From positions 62,001 to 126,000 of the forward strand of contig CAJFTU010000009.1 in assembly GCA_904420065.1 (NCBI GenBank): a DNA stretch of 64,000 nt, given 5' to 3'. The notes under the pieces were generated by a model, which worked only from the letters and a program-made list of their open reading frames with translations, was not told the DNA's origin and did no database searches. Numbering within the stretch: the stretch's first letter is position 1; the number at the start of each line of letters is the position of its first letter. This DNA is from an uncultured Emergencia sp. (lineage in GTDB: Bacteria > Bacillota > Clostridia > Peptostreptococcales > Anaerovoracaceae). A program made the position numbers and the translations under genes. Shown here one piece after another: positions 43,424 through 53,232 of this stretch.

Positions 43424-46093
43424 CTACTTCAAATCGTACCAGGTATCGCCCTGATTCAGATCACTTTCCAGTTTTACCTTCAATTCCATGGCGTTCTCCA
43501 TATTTCTGACCAGCAGTTCTTCTACCGCTTCCAGTTCTGAGCGCTCCGCGCGTATAATCAGTTCATCGTGAACCTGCAGAATCAGTTTGGAGGCAAAGCT
43601 CTTCTCTTTCAGCTCTCGGTATACTTTGACCATGGCGATCTTTATGATATCCGCTGCGCTGCCCTGGATTGGGCTGTTCATCGCCAATCGTTCCCCCAAC
43701 TGTCGGGTCATATAGTTAGAAGAATTTATCTCGTGAATGTATCGCTTTCTTCCCATGATGGTCTGGGTATATCCCAGCGCTTTACAGCTTTCCACCTGAT
43801 CATCCATGTATTTCTTTACAGCGCTGTGTTTGTCGAAATAGTCCTTAATATACTTTTCGGCTTCTTTTCGGGTAATTTTCAGTTCTTCAGAAAGACCGAA
43901 TCCGCTCATCCCGTAGATTACACCGAAATTTACGGCTTTGGCCCTGCTTCTGTCCAACGCCGTGACCTGATCGTAATCCAGGTTGAACACCCGCGCGGCA
44001 GTATTGCGATGGATATCATCGCCTCGATTAAAAGCCTCGATCAGATTTTCGTCGCCGGAGAGGTGGGCCAGTATCCGCAATTCGATCTGGGAGTAATCTG
44101 CGCCTACCAGAGTGCAGTCTCCGCATCCCGGAACAAAGGCTTTTCTGAGCTGACGTCCCAGTTCCTGCCGTATCGGGATATTTTGAAGATTCGGCTCGGT
44201 ACAGCTGATTCTGCCCGTAGCCGTCACGGTCTGCTGAAAATGCGCCCTGATTTTTCCATCCGGCCCGATCAGCGGCTTGAGCCCTTCTACATAGGTACTG
44301 TTTAATTTGCTCAGCGTCCGATACTGGAGTACCAGACCGACGATCGGATGCTTATCCCTGATCCGCTCCAAAACGTCGGCGCTGGTGCTGTATCCCCGTT
44401 TGGTCTTCTTTCCCGCCGGAAGTTCCAACTCGTCAAAGAGAATCTCTCCAAGCTGAAGAGGCGAATTGATATTGAACGTCTTTCCGGCCAAAGCGTAGAT
44501 CTGGTTTTCCAAACTGCCGATTTCCTCTTTCAGCACAATGCCGAACTGCTCCAGCGTTTCTTTGTCGACACTGAAACCTTCCACTTCCATGGACGCCAGA
44601 ACTTCGATCAGAGGAAGTTCGACCTGAAGAAATATCTGTTCCAGTCCGTTCTCACGCAGCGTCTCTTCCTGCCGTTTCATCAGACGTCTTACCGCAACGC
44701 ACCAATTCAGACCGTACTGCGAAAACGCTTTCCGTCCGTTGGTCATCAGATCCGTCTGACTGTTTTCTTCTGCAAACTCTTTTTCATCCTGCAGTTCATA
44801 GTGGAGAGTTTCGAAAACCAGTGTTTTCAGGTTATAGTTGGATTTTGTCGGATCGACGACATAACCTGCGATGGCTGTATCGAATCCGGTACAGATCTGA
44901 TCCAGTCCCATGTACATCAGGGTGTAATAGTCTTTGATCAGATCGTGACCGATATAAACAAACTTCTTTTTATTTAAGATCCGGATAAACTCCGCCGCCA
45001 TCGAACTGTCTGAAAGATCCGCGTAATAATATCGGTTCTCGTGCAAAAGACTGACTCCCGTAAGGAGAGGCCTGCCCACGTGATTGTTATCGCTGAAGAC
45101 CTTTATGAAGACGGTCGATCCGTCCGGAATTTCTTCAAGGAGAGTCAGCTGCCGGCTGGTATAGATTTCCGATTCTTCACATTGAGTTTCCTCTTCCTGG
45201 ACATTCCCGCCTTCCTCCTGCAGATTTTCCAGGTGCAGATTTTTCAGAAAGCGATTGAACTCCAGTTTAACGTAGAGATCGATCAGCGCTTTGTAGTCCG
45301 GTTCTCTCATCTTAAACGCTTCAATATCGATATCCAACGGAACATATCGATTGATTGTGGCCAGCTTCTTGCTCATCGCTGCCAGCTGTATATGATCTTC
45401 CACCTTCTGCCGCAGCCTGGCGTTGGCAATCTGATCCGTATTTGCAAGCAGATTTTCCATGCTGCCAAACTGGGTCAGAAGTTTTATTCCCGTCTTTTCA
45501 CCGACTCCCGGAATACCGGGAATATTATCCGACTGATCGCCCATGAGGCCTTTCAAATCGATGAACTGTTCCGGCGTCAGCTGATATCGCTCCAGCATCT
45601 TCTCTCTATCGTAAATCTCAAATTCGGATATCCCTTTTTTTGTAATCAGAACCTGAGTCACATCAGAAGACAGCTGCAGCGCATCCTTGTCTCCCGTAAT
45701 GATCAGAGGAGCCAGTCCCTCCTCCTCGGCGATTCTGTCTACGGTACCGATAATGTCGTCGGCTTCATATCCGTCTATTTCCAGGTTGGCAATATGCATT
45801 GCCGTCAGAATATCCTTCATCAGAGGTATTTCCATCGCAAGCTCAGGAGGCATTTTCCTGCGTCCGGCCTTGTACTCTTTGTATTCCTCGTGCCGAAAGG
45901 TAGGCGCTTTTCGATCCCAGGCCACGGCAATATAGTCCGGAGTATAATCGTTTTGAATCTTTGTCAGCATATTGATGAATCCGTAAATTCCCTGAGTGTA
46001 TATGCCTTCCTTTGTGATCATAGGGCGCTGCATGGCATAATAGGCCCTGTTGATCAAACTGTTTCCGTCTATGATAACAATTCTTTTTTTCAT
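43424..46093 (-). CDS. polA: DNA polymerase I
   Basis: Replication and repair polymerase of 889 residues, counted from the ATG at 46093 (MKKRIVIIDGN; the open frame to 46144 is spurious). Domains are a 5'-3' exonuclease (about 1-290, with DGYEADDIIGT and GLMGDQSDNIPGIPGVGEKT), an exonuclease-like middle (about 320-450), and the polymerase (about 480-889, with DYSQIELRILAHLS, RSRAKAVNFGVIYGMSGFGL and LQVHDELI). The middle domain lacks the DxE metal motif of proofreading enzymes, so 3'-5' exonuclease activity is probably absent, as in Bacillus Pol I. Confidence 0.97.
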   Translation of the reverse strand: MKKRIVIIDGNSLINRAYYAMQRPMITKEGIYTQGIYGFINMLTKIQNDYTPDYIAVAWDRKAPTFRHEEYKEYKAGRRKMPPELAMEIPLMKDILTAMHIANLEIDGYEADDIIGTVDRIAEEEGLAPLIITGDKDALQLSSDVTQVLITKKGISEFEIYDREKMLERYQLTPEQFIDLKGLMGDQSDNIPGIPGVGEKTGIKLLTQFGSMENLLANTDQIANARLRQKVEDHIQLAAMSKKLATINRYVPLDIDIEAFKMREPDYKALIDLYVKLEFNRFLKNLHLENLQEEGGNVQEEETQCEESEIYTSRQLTLLEEIPDGSTVFIKVFSDNNHVGRPLLTGVSLLHENRYYYADLSDSSMAAEFIRILNKKKFVYIGHDLIKDYYTLMYMGLDQICTGFDTAIAGYVVDPTKSNYNLKTLVFETLHYELQDEKEFAEENSQTDLMTNGRKAFSQYGLNWCVAVRRLMKRQEETLRENGLEQIFLQVELPLIEVLASMEVEGFSVDKETLEQFGIVLKEEIGSLENQIYALAGKTFNINSPLQLGEILFDELELPAGKKTKRGYSTSADVLERIRDKHPIVGLVLQYRTLSKLNSTYVEGLKPLIGPDGKIRAHFQQTVTATGRISCTEPNLQNIPIRQELGRQLRKAFVPGCGDCTLVGADYSQIELRILAHLSGDENLIEAFNRGDDIHRNTAARVFNLDYDQVTALDRSRAKAVNFGVIYGMSGFGLSEELKITRKEAEKYIKDYFDKHSAVKKYMDDQVESCKALGYTQTIMGRKRYIHEINSSNYMTRQLGERLAMNSPIQGSAADIIKIAMVKVYRELKEKSFASKLILQVHDELIIRAERSELEAVEELLVRNMENAMELKVKLESDLNQGDTWYDLK

Positions 46094-46194
46094 CTTAACA
46101 ACCTTTTTCTCTCTGAAAATTTTCCGAAAGCGTTCACCGTGCACAGAACTGCAGATCCCGGATCAAATCCGATTTTCTGCAGCGCCGCAGCCGC

Positions 46195-47016
46195 CTATCC
46201 GGCCAGCCGTGATGCGTCCGTCCCTTTCTTTTCTTTTTCCAAAAAGACCAGGGAATATGCGCCGCCGGCCAGCAAACATCCTCCTACCATATTTCCCAGC
46301 GTAACCGGCAGAAGATTTCCGATAAATCCTCCCCAGTTGAGAGTCTGAGAAGCTCCTTCTAAGAAAATGCCTACCGGAATAAAAAACATATTGGCAATGC
46401 TGTGTTCAAATCCTGCCGCAACGAACAGCCAGATGGGAAAGTACAGACTGACCGCCTTTCCGCCTGTGGAAGAAGCGCCACTGGCCATCCACACCGCTAT
46501 ACACACCAGGAAATTGCACAGGATTCCCCGGATAAATGCCTGTTCAAAAGTCAGCGACACCTTAGAAGCCGCAATATCCAGGGTAACCTGACCCAACAGA
46601 CCGTCTCCCGAGAACAAAAGACCGCTTTTCGCCACCAGATAAGCGATAAGCAGCGATCCGATCAGATTTCCCAAATAGACAATAACCCAGTTTCTCAGCA
46701 TGTCCCTTACCCTGATTCGCTTCGCAAAAACGGCGGTAATCATCAGATTGTTTCCCGTAAAGAGTTCTGCCCCGGCTAAAACCACCATCATCAGCCCTGC
46801 GGGAAAGATAAGACCGGAAATCATCTTTCCGATACCTGTGGTCTCTGGTTCTGCCAAAAAGTAAAATCCGGCCATATTGGCCCCCGCTCCGGCAAGAGCG
46901 ATAAATGCTCCAGCAAGGATGGACAGAATCAGCAGTTTCCTGAAACTGCCCTGCGCTTTTTCTGCAGCAGAGTTGATCGTTCCGTTCAGTATTTCTTTCG
47001 GCTTTAAATGTGTCAT
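46195..47016 (-). CDS. Formate/nitrite transporter family channel
   Basis: A 273-residue membrane protein of the FNT family (FocA/NirC), a pentameric channel for formate, nitrite or related monovalent anions. Six helices are visible, with the FTGNNLMITA signature, GNLIGSLL, and the central-gate histidine in GFEHSIANMF. A fermenting anaerobe would most likely use it for formate, but hydrosulfide or acetate are alternatives. It stands alone, with polA 101 bases downstream and an inverted repeat upstream that may be its operator. Confidence 0.9.
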   Translation of the reverse strand: MTHLKPKEILNGTINSAAEKAQGSFRKLLILSILAGAFIALAGAGANMAGFYFLAEPETTGIGKMISGLIFPAGLMMVVLAGAELFTGNNLMITAVFAKRIRVRDMLRNWVIVYLGNLIGSLLIAYLVAKSGLLFSGDGLLGQVTLDIAASKVSLTFEQAFIRGILCNFLVCIAVWMASGASSTGGKAVSLYFPIWLFVAAGFEHSIANMFFIPVGIFLEGASQTLNWGGFIGNLLPVTLGNMVGGCLLAGGAYSLVFLEKEKKGTDASRLAG

Positions 47017-47108
47017 TGTCTTTCTAGTCCTTTCTATATTTATATGACATTTATACTGCGCTTTTTCTGCAGCAAATGCCGCGGTTTGCCTGATGTTTTC
47101 AGCGTGCC

Positions 47109-47138
47109 TTACGTTTTAAATCACGCGATAAAACGTAA
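47109..47138. promoter_or_regulatory. Inverted repeat upstream of the formate/nitrite channel gene
   Basis: TTACGTTTTA and its perfect complement separated by 10 bases, 93-122 bases upstream of the channel's start. The symmetry suggests a dimeric regulator site. The rest of 47017-47356 shows no gene. Confidence 0.4.
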
Positions 47139-47356
47139 AGCCGCCGGGACTTTTCATTTCCTATACAAGTTTAACGTATTCATCCCTAAATATCAATGAA
47201 TTTTATGCAATTCCCAGCCCCGGACCATCACTGCTTCGGCGGTTTCACGTTAAAATCAACAACGTTTATATTGAGGCGTACGGAAAGAGGAAAACACCGC
47301 TCTCTCTATAGGAATATTCGCATCAAAAAAACTTTCCTGTCTTCCAAAAATTTATA

Positions 47357-47385
47357 GTGATATTGAAGAGCAAATGATATATAAT
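47357..47385 (+). promoter_or_regulatory. Promoter of the structured RNA
   Basis: GTGATA (47357-47362), a 17-base spacer and a perfect TATAAT (47380-47385), placing the transcript start near 47392. Confidence 0.65.
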
Positions 47386-47391
47386 AAAGTT

Positions 47392-47606
47392 AGCCTAGAG
47401 CTTGCGTCAAGGATTCATAATTGAACCTACACTTGAGCATCGGGAATCCGGAGTCCATGCGGCCTATGTCAAGCCTCCTCAGAGTGGACGGCAGAAGCGC
47501 TGGCAGGATACCCACCTATCGGAATGATAGGGCGTCAATTATTTCCTGACGGAGCTTCCGGGTTTTGGTTTTATCAAAGCTGTTCCTCACGGAGCAGCTT
47601 TTTTCT
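47392..47606 (+). ncRNA. ssrS: Structured noncoding RNA, candidate 6S RNA
   Basis: About 215 bases bounded by a good promoter and a strong intrinsic terminator, with no convincing reading frame. The ends pair: 47399-47413 with 47544-47556, then ATAATTGA (47417-47424) with TCAATTAT (47535-47542). A large internal bulge follows, whose 3' side holds a small hairpin CCTATC-GGAAT-GATAGG. Next comes GGGAATCC with GGATACCC and an apical arm with GTCCA/TGGAC. A long rod with a central bubble and a small hairpin in its 3' strand is the known shape of Firmicute 6S RNA, which captures sigma-A RNA polymerase. The call rests on shape and length, not on a database match. Confidence 0.6.
47579..47606 (+). 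terminator. Terminator of the structured RNA
   Basis: GCTGTTCC and GGAGCAGC arms (eight pairs, one G-U) with loop TCAC, followed by six T, a C, then six more T. Confidence 0.92.
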
Positions 47607-47679
47607 TTTTTGCTCAGTATGCGAATAAAAATCCGACGCTTCGGTCTGAAAAGGTTCACAGGGCCGGTTCGATCACTGC

Positions 47680-47889
47680 GCGAAAATACCGTATCTGAAG
47701 CGACTGGCAAACGCTACAGTTAAAACGATCAAGTTCAGCATCACCCTATCTATGTGCATCAATTTTGCAGCAGTATCCCTCTCTGTTGCAGGCATATTGA
47801 CGCCGACAACGGGCGCGCTGGTCCACAACGCCGGTTCATGTCTGGTTGTACTGATCGCCGCTCTTCTGTATGATAGAAAACTGGAGTAA
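47680..47889 (+). pseudogene. C-terminal fragment of a heavy-metal P-type ATPase
   Basis: The plus strand encodes IPYLKRLANATVKTIKFSI, then ILTPTTGALVHNAGSCLVV and AALLYDRKLE followed by a stop at 47889. This is the last membrane-helix pair of CadA/ZntA-type metal ATPases. Nothing of the P-loop, DKTG or CPC parts lies upstream; the sequence changes abruptly at about 47680. It is a relic of a lost or truncated gene and cannot transport. Confidence 0.75.
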
Positions 47890-47924
47890 CATCTTCTGCC
47901 TATCAGGGTATGGCCGTCCCATAA

Positions 47925-47972
47925 AAAAGACGAAGGCATACTGCGAATTTGCAGGGAATGTCTTCGTCTTTT
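47925..47972. terminator. Bidirectional terminator after yebC
   Basis: Eleven-base arms (AAAAGACGAAG and its complement) with a 26-base loop; runs of T flank both sides. It serves yebC on the minus strand, 20 bases past its stop, and could also end the plus-strand relic. Confidence 0.85.
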
Positions 47973-47991
47973 CCATTTCATTGTGAGCTGC

Positions 47992-48717
47992 TTACTCGTA
48001 AAGATCCACCGCGCAGTTGGTATGTACCTTCTGCACATCGTCGTTGTCTTCCAGGACCTCAACCAGCTTTTTCAGCTTTTTGATATCCTTTTCATCAGTC
48101 GGCGTACTCTCCATAGAAGGCACAAATTCTACGTCCGCTTCTACAAATTCATAGCCTGCTTCGGAAAGGGCCTGGTAAACGTCAGGATAGACAGAAGGAT
48201 CCGTATAGATTGTGAAGCTGTCCTCCTCCGTAACCATATCGTCAGCTCCCGCTTCAAGAGCCGCTTCCATCAGCGCGTCTTCGTCGATCTGTTCTGTCTT
48301 TTCGATGATCAGAACGCCCTTTCTTGAGAACATGTAGGATACACATCCAGGCGTGCCCAGATTTCCGCCATGCTTGTCGAAAGAAGATCTGACTGCGGAC
48401 GTAGTTCTATTGGTGTTGTCCGTCAGACACTCGACGATAAACGCTACGCCGCCTGCTCCATAACCTTCGAAGGAGAGCTCCTCGTAAGAAACGCCTTCCA
48501 GTTCTCCTGTGCCTTTCTTGATCGCTCTCTGGATATTATCGTTAGGCATGCTGATTGCCTTTGCTTTTTCTATTGCCACCCTGAGGGAAGCATTGTACTC
48601 AGGATCGCCGCCGTCCTTAGCCGCCACTGTGATCGCTTTAGCGTACTTTGTAAACATAGCCGCTCTTTTCGAATCCTGTGCCGCTTTTCTTCCGGCAATT
48701 GTACCGTGTCTACCCAT
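47992..48717 (-). CDS. yebC: YebC/PmpR-family protein
   Basis: A 241-residue YebC-family protein, long annotated as a transcriptional regulator and more recently linked to relief of ribosome stalling. It is recognised by MGRHGTIAGRKAAQDSKRAAMFTKYAK-type N-terminus (shown here in two parts: GRHGTIAGRK and AAMFTKYAKAI), SMPNDNIQRAIKKGTG, YEGYGxxG-like FEGYGAGGVAF, and LVEVLEDNDDVQKVHTN. The ATG at 48717 has GGGAGG upstream; an earlier in-frame ATG does not. It has its own strong terminator. Confidence 0.93.
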   Translation of the reverse strand: MGRHGTIAGRKAAQDSKRAAMFTKYAKAITVAAKDGGDPEYNASLRVAIEKAKAISMPNDNIQRAIKKGTGELEGVSYEELSFEGYGAGGVAFIVECLTDNTNRTTSAVRSSFDKHGGNLGTPGCVSYMFSRKGVLIIEKTEQIDEDALMEAALEAGADDMVTEEDSFTIYTDPSVYPDVYQALSEAGYEFVEADVEFVPSMESTPTDEKDIKKLKKLVEVLEDNDDVQKVHTNCAVDLYE

Positions 48718-48767
48718 GGAGACACCTCCCATCCATATTTCTTTTGTACTCTAACTTAAACAGTATA

Positions 48768-51700
48768 CTACAAAGCTTCTGCCGTTTCAATCATATTTTT
48801 GTGCGCTGTAGCCATCATCAGTTTAATCCGGTTCAGCTGATTGACGTCGCTGGCGCCGGGATCGTAATCGATGGCAACGATATTGGCTTTTGGATTCATC
48901 TTCCGAATTGCCTTCATCATTCCCTTTCCGGTGACGTGATTCGGCAGGCAGGCAAACGGCTGCAGGCAGACGACATTCTCTACGCCCCCTCGGATCAGCT
49001 CGATCATTTCTCCGGTTAAGAGCCAACCCTCTCCGCACTGGTTTCCGATAGATATGATCTCCGATGCGGCTTTTGCCGTTTCTTCGATATAAGACGGCTC
49101 CTCAAAGTGTACGCTTTCGCGCAGAGCCTTTCTCATCGGTTTACGCAGCCACTCTACGGCAGCAATGCCTATCTTGTTGACATACATCTGTTTATAGGAT
49201 CCGGACAGTTTCTCATAATTGAACTTCTTGCTGTACATCCCGTACAGGAAAAAGTCCAGAAGATCCAGAACCACGGCTTCTCCGCCTTCTGACTCGATAA
49301 TTCCCACGATGTCATTGTTGGCGTTAGGATGATATTTTACAAGTATCTCGCCGACTACGCCCACCTTGGGCTTTTTCTCACCGGTTCGCTCCACCCGGTC
49401 AAAATCCTCTACGATTCCCTTCAGGTTCTCCGCGTACCTCTTCCGGTTAAAGTGTATGATGTTGTCGATAATCCGGTCGTGCCACTTATCCAGTATCTTT
49501 TCACAGGTGCCCGGCACTTTTTCATAAGGCCGCGTCGCGTACAGAATACGCATAACCAGGTCGCCGTAAACTACACCAACAGCAAGACGAAGTCCCATTT
49601 TGGCTGTGATCTTGAATCCCGGGTTGGTTTCCAGTCCGGCCATATTAAAGGAGACGACAGGAATCTGCTCCATATCCAGATCCTTCAGGGCTTTCCGCAG
49701 CAAAGCTACGTAATTGCTGGCCCGGCATCCGCCTCCGGTTTGTGACATGAATACAGCCGTTCGGTTCAGATCGTATTCACCCGACTTCAATGCCGAGATG
49801 ATCTGTCCGAGAGTAACGATAGTCGGGTAGCAGGCGTCATTGTTTATGTATTTCAGTCCCTCTTCCACCGAATTCTTGTCTACCGGCGGCAGCAGAACAG
49901 CGTTATATCCGCAGGAGCGCATGGCTTCTTCGAGATAACCGAAGTGAATCGGCGACATCTGCGGAACCAGAATGTTGTAGTTCTGCCGCATGTCTTCGGT
50001 GAAGTACTTTCGCTCATAAGGCTTGTTGTCCGGTATGGCTTTTACACCGTTTTTCTCCCGCTCTTCCATGGCTGCCTTCAGCGAACGGATACGAATCTTG
50101 GCTGCGCCCAGATTGGATCCTTCATCGATCTTCAGTACGGTATACAGCTTATTGTTGTTTCTGCAGATTTCTTCTACCTGATCGGTGGTCACCGCATCAA
50201 GTCCGCAGCCGAAAGAATTCAGCTGAATCAGTTCCACGTCGTCGCAGGTTCCCACAAAGGAAGCCGCCTTGTAAAGACGAGAGTGGTACACCCACTGATC
50301 CAGAACCCGAAGCGGCCTCGGCAGATCTGCCATGTGCGCCACAGAATCCTCAGTGAGGACGACCATATCGAAGGAATTGATCAGACGATCGATTCCGTGG
50401 TTGATTTCCGGATCGAGGTGATACGGCCGACCGGACAAGACGATAGCCTTTTTGCCGTGCTGTCTGGCGTATTTCAGCGCATATTCTCCCTGCTTGCGGA
50501 TATCGTTTTTAAAGCGGGTCTGTTCTTTTCTGGCCTTTGTCACCGCCTGCATGATCTGCTCTTTCGGGATGTGAAAGCTTTTGAATTCATTGAACAACGC
50601 ATCGGCGAGACGCAGATCGTTGTCATAAGGCAGGAACGGATGAGAGAACCTGACCATGTTGTCCGCAAAGATATCGTCCATATTGTTGGCGATAACTTCC
50701 GGGTAAGTCGCTACAATCGGGCAGTTATAGTGATTAGGTGCGGTTTCATCCTCGTTCCGTTCGTAGTTCAGACACGGATAGAATATCCACTTGGCCCCGT
50801 TTTCGGTCAGCCACTTGATGTGCCCGTGAACCAGCTTAGCCGGATAGCAGGCCGTATCTGACGAAATCGTCTCCATCCCCTTCTCGTAGATGGACTTACT
50901 CGACGGCGGAGACAGCATCACCTTAAACTTCAATTCAGTGAAGAAAGTGAACCAGAACGGATAGTTCTCGTACATGTTCAGCACCCTCGGTATAGCGACC
51001 GTTCCTCTCTCTGCGTCGAAATCAGAAAGCGGCTTGTAGTCGAACAGGCGTTGGAATTTATATTCATAGAGGTTCGGCAGTTTGTTGGTATGCTGCGCCC
51101 CTCCTGCCCCCTTTTCGCACCGGTTTCCCGTAATGAATCTGGAACCGTCGCTGAACTTGTTGATGGTCAGAATGCACTGGTTTTCACATCCTTTACATCT
51201 GCCGTTGCTGTGCTCCACCGAAAAGCTCTCCAGCTTATCTGCGGACAGCACGGAGGATTCTGTCCCTTCCAAGTAATTCTCCATAGCGATCAGGGCGCAG
51301 CCGTAAGCGCCCATAAGTCCCGCAATATCGGGCCGCACGACTTCTTTTCCTATAATCTTCTCGATGCTCCTCAGCACGGCATTGTTCATAAAGGTTCCGC
51401 CCTGGACAACGATTTTATCGCCAGCTTCATCTGTATTACGCAGTTTTATTACCTTATACAGAGCATTCTTTATGACCGAATAGGACAGTCCGGCCGAGAT
51501 ATCCCCTATTGACGCGCCTTCCTTCTGAGCCTGTTTAACTTTGGAGTTCATAAATACGGTGCACCGGGTTCCCAGATCCACAGGATTGTCTGCGAAAAGA
51601 GCCTCTTCTGCGAATGCCTCCGTATCCAGATTTACCGACTTGGCATAGGTCTCAAGAAAAGAACCGCAGCCCGACGAACAGGCTTCATTGAGCATGATGT

Positions 51701-53000
51701 TGTAGATGGCGTTGTCTTTGATCTTCATGCATTTCATATCCTGGCCTCCGATGTCCAGAATAAAATCCACGCCCGGCAGGAACGCCTCTGCCGCTTTATA
51801 ATGAGCCATCGTTTCGATTTCGCCCAGATCTGCCTTAAAGGCAGCTTTGATCAAGCCTTCGCCGTAGCCGGTTACGCAGGTATTGGCAATAAAAGCGCCT
51901 GGAGGCAGCAGGGAATACAGTTCCTTCAGCATAGACCTGGCAGCCTCTATCGGGTTTCCCTCGTTACTGCGGTAAAAAGAGTACAGCAGATTTTTATCCT
52001 TATCGATCAGCGTCGCCTTTGTTGTCGTAGAACCGGCGTCAATACCGAGAAAAGTCTCTTCCTTCGCCTTGCGAATGTCCTTTCTCTTTATCTTGTGCTG
52101 ATCGTGTCTTGCCATAAACGCATTGTAATCGTCTTTATCTTTAAACAGCGGTTCGATGTGCTTGGTCTCAGTCATCAGAGAAGGATCGCTGTCGTTCAGC
52201 CTATCCACAACAGAGCAAAGTGAAACCGTTTCTCTGTTCTCTGCCAGCATAGCTGCGCCGATTGCGACAAAATACTTGGAATTGTCCGGATAGATTACAT
52301 CCTCCGGTTTCAACCCCAGGGTTACGATAAACCTCTTTCGAAGTTCTGACAGAAAAGAGAGAGGCCCGCCGAGAAAAGCAACCTTGCCTTTTATCGTATG
52401 GCCGCAGGCCAGTCCGCTGATAGTCTGGTTTACTACCGCCTGGAAAATAGAGGCGGACAAGTCTTCTATGGCCGCGCCGTCATTGATCAGCGGCTGAATA
52501 TCCGTCTTGGCAAAAACACCGCATCTGGCGGCGATGGGATAGATCATCTTCTCCCGTTTGGCTGCTTCATTCAGTCCCGCCGCATCAGTATTGAGCAGAA
52601 CCGCCATCTGGTCGATAAACGCTCCCGTGCCTCCGGCACAGGTACCATTCATTCTCTGCTCAATGGTCGAACCGTAAAACGTGATCTTTGCATCTTCGCC
52701 TCCCAGTTCTATCGCCACATCGGTTTCCGGAATCAGTGTTTCAACGGCCTTGCTGCAGGATATGACTTCCTGTTCAAAATGTATGCCCAGAAGTTTTGCC
52801 AGGGAAAGTCCTCCGGAACCCGTAATCACCGGCTGAATCCCGATGTCCCCATATTTGTCATACATGTCTTCAACCAGTTCTTTTACCTTGTCGAACACGT
52901 TGGACATGTGCCGTTCGTACCGCGAAAAAACTATCGAATTATTATTGTCCAACAGAACCAGTTTGACCGTCGTTGAACCAATATCAATTCCTAATTTCAT
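48768..53000 (-). CDS. Giant acyl-CoA dehydratase activase (BadF/HgdC plus DUF2229)
   Basis: A 1,410-residue protein joining two ASKHA activase domains (residues ~1-260, [15 protein letters not shown] and [15 protein letters not shown]; ~315-570, [16 protein letters not shown] and [16 protein letters not shown]) to a cysteine region (CKGCENQC), a DUF2229 domain (~660-900, [18 protein letters not shown]) and an HgdB-like C-terminal part (~1010-1400, [15 protein letters not shown]). Homodimeric HgdC uses ATP to drive a single electron from an Fe-S cluster into 2-hydroxyacyl-CoA dehydratases; its cluster cysteines are matched in the paired domains. Here activase and acceptor-like domains are fused. 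No separate dehydratase gene is nearby, so the substrate is unknown. Confidence 0.9.
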   Translation of the reverse strand: MKLGIDIGSTTVKLVLLDNNNSIVFSRYERHMSNVFDKVKELVEDMYDKYGDIGIQPVITGSGGLSLAKLLGIHFEQEVISCSKAVETLIPETDVAIELGGEDAKITFYGSTIEQRMNGTCAGGTGAFIDQMAVLLNTDAAGLNEAAKREKMIYPIAARCGVFAKTDIQPLINDGAAIEDLSASIFQAVVNQTISGLACGHTIKGKVAFLGGPLSFLSELRKRFIVTLGLKPEDVIYPDNSKYFVAIGAAMLAENRETVSLCSVVDRLNDSDPSLMTETKHIEPLFKDKDDYNAFMARHDQHKIKRKDIRKAKEETFLGIDAGSTTTKATLIDKDKNLLYSFYRSNEGNPIEAARSMLKELYSLLPPGAFIANTCVTGYGEGLIKAAFKADLGEIETMAHYKAAEAFLPGVDFILDIGGQDMKCMKIKDNAIYNIMLNEACSSGCGSFLETYAKSVNLDTEAFAEEALFADNPVDLGTRCTVFMNSKVKQAQKEGASIGDISAGLSYSVIKNALYKVIKLRNTDEAGDKIVVQGGTFMNNAVLRSIEKIIGKEVVRPDIAGLMGAYGCALIAMENYLEGTESSVLSADKLESFSVEHSNGRCKGCENQCILTINKFSDGSRFITGNRCEKGAGGAQHTNKLPNLYEYKFQRLFDYKPLSDFDAERGTVAIPRVLNMYENYPFWFTFFTELKFKVMLSPPSSKSIYEKGMETISSDTACYPAKLVHGHIKWLTENGAKWIFYPCLNYERNEDETAPNHYNCPIVATYPEVIANNMDDIFADNMVRFSHPFLPYDNDLRLADALFNEFKSFHIPKEQIMQAVTKARKEQTRFKNDIRKQGEYALKYARQHGKKAIVLSGRPYHLDPEINHGIDRLINSFDMVVLTEDSVAHMADLPRPLRVLDQWVYHSRLYKAASFVGTCDDVELIQLNSFGCGLDAVTTDQVEEICRNNNKLYTVLKIDEGSNLGAAKIRIRSLKAAMEEREKNGVKAIPDNKPYERKYFTEDMRQNYNILVPQMSPIHFGYLEEAMRSCGYNAVLLPPVDKNSVEEGLKYINNDACYPTIVTLGQIISALKSGEYDLNRTAVFMSQTGGGCRASNYVALLRKALKDLDMEQIPVVSFNMAGLETNPGFKITAKMGLRLAVGVVYGDLVMRILYATRPYEKVPGTCEKILDKWHDRIIDNIIHFNRKRYAENLKGIVEDFDRVERTGEKKPKVGVVGEILVKYHPNANNDIVGIIESEGGEAVVLDLLDFFLYGMYSKKFNYEKLSGSYKQMYVNKIGIAAVEWLRKPMRKALRESVHFEEPSYIEETAKAASEIISIGNQCGEGWLLTGEMIELIRGGVENVVCLQPFACLPNHVTGKGMMKAIRKMNPKANIVAIDYDPGASDVNQLNRIKLMMATAHKNMIETAEAL

Positions 53001-53170
53001 CCTCTACCTCTTAATCATAAAAATTGTTTCAATAATTTATATATTGTAACACCGTTCGTCAGCTTTTTCACTATTCAATTTCAGCCTCTTTTGTAAAAAA
53101 ACTCCATCTTTCTTCTCAGCCGTTGAATATTCAACCGACTTAAACATAGACTTATTTTTTTCCATACTTA

Positions 53171-53199
53171 TTTACCACCATGGGTAATAGTGATATAAT
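53171..53199 (+). promoter_or_regulatory. Promoter of the cysteine-cluster gene
   Basis: TTTACC (53171-53176), 17-base spacer and TATAAT (53194-53199), about 34 bases before the start. A perfect 14-base palindrome, GTTGAATATTCAAC, lies at 53122-53135 just upstream and could be a regulator site. Confidence 0.6.
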
Positions 53200-53232
53200 A
53201 TTTTACAAACTCTAACTATTAAAGGAGAAATG

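Noticed and set aside
47392-47606. Cobalamin riboswitch or T-box interpretation of the structured RNA
   Set aside because: GCAGGATACCC loosely recalls a B12 box, but the other conserved riboswitch boxes are missing, no T-box sequence is present, and the next plus-strand sequence is only a gene relic.
47516-48062. Minus-strand short frames opposite the structured RNA and the ATPase fragment
   Set aside because: They run through the RNA's terminator and antisense to a clear metal-ATPase fragment; the residues look random.
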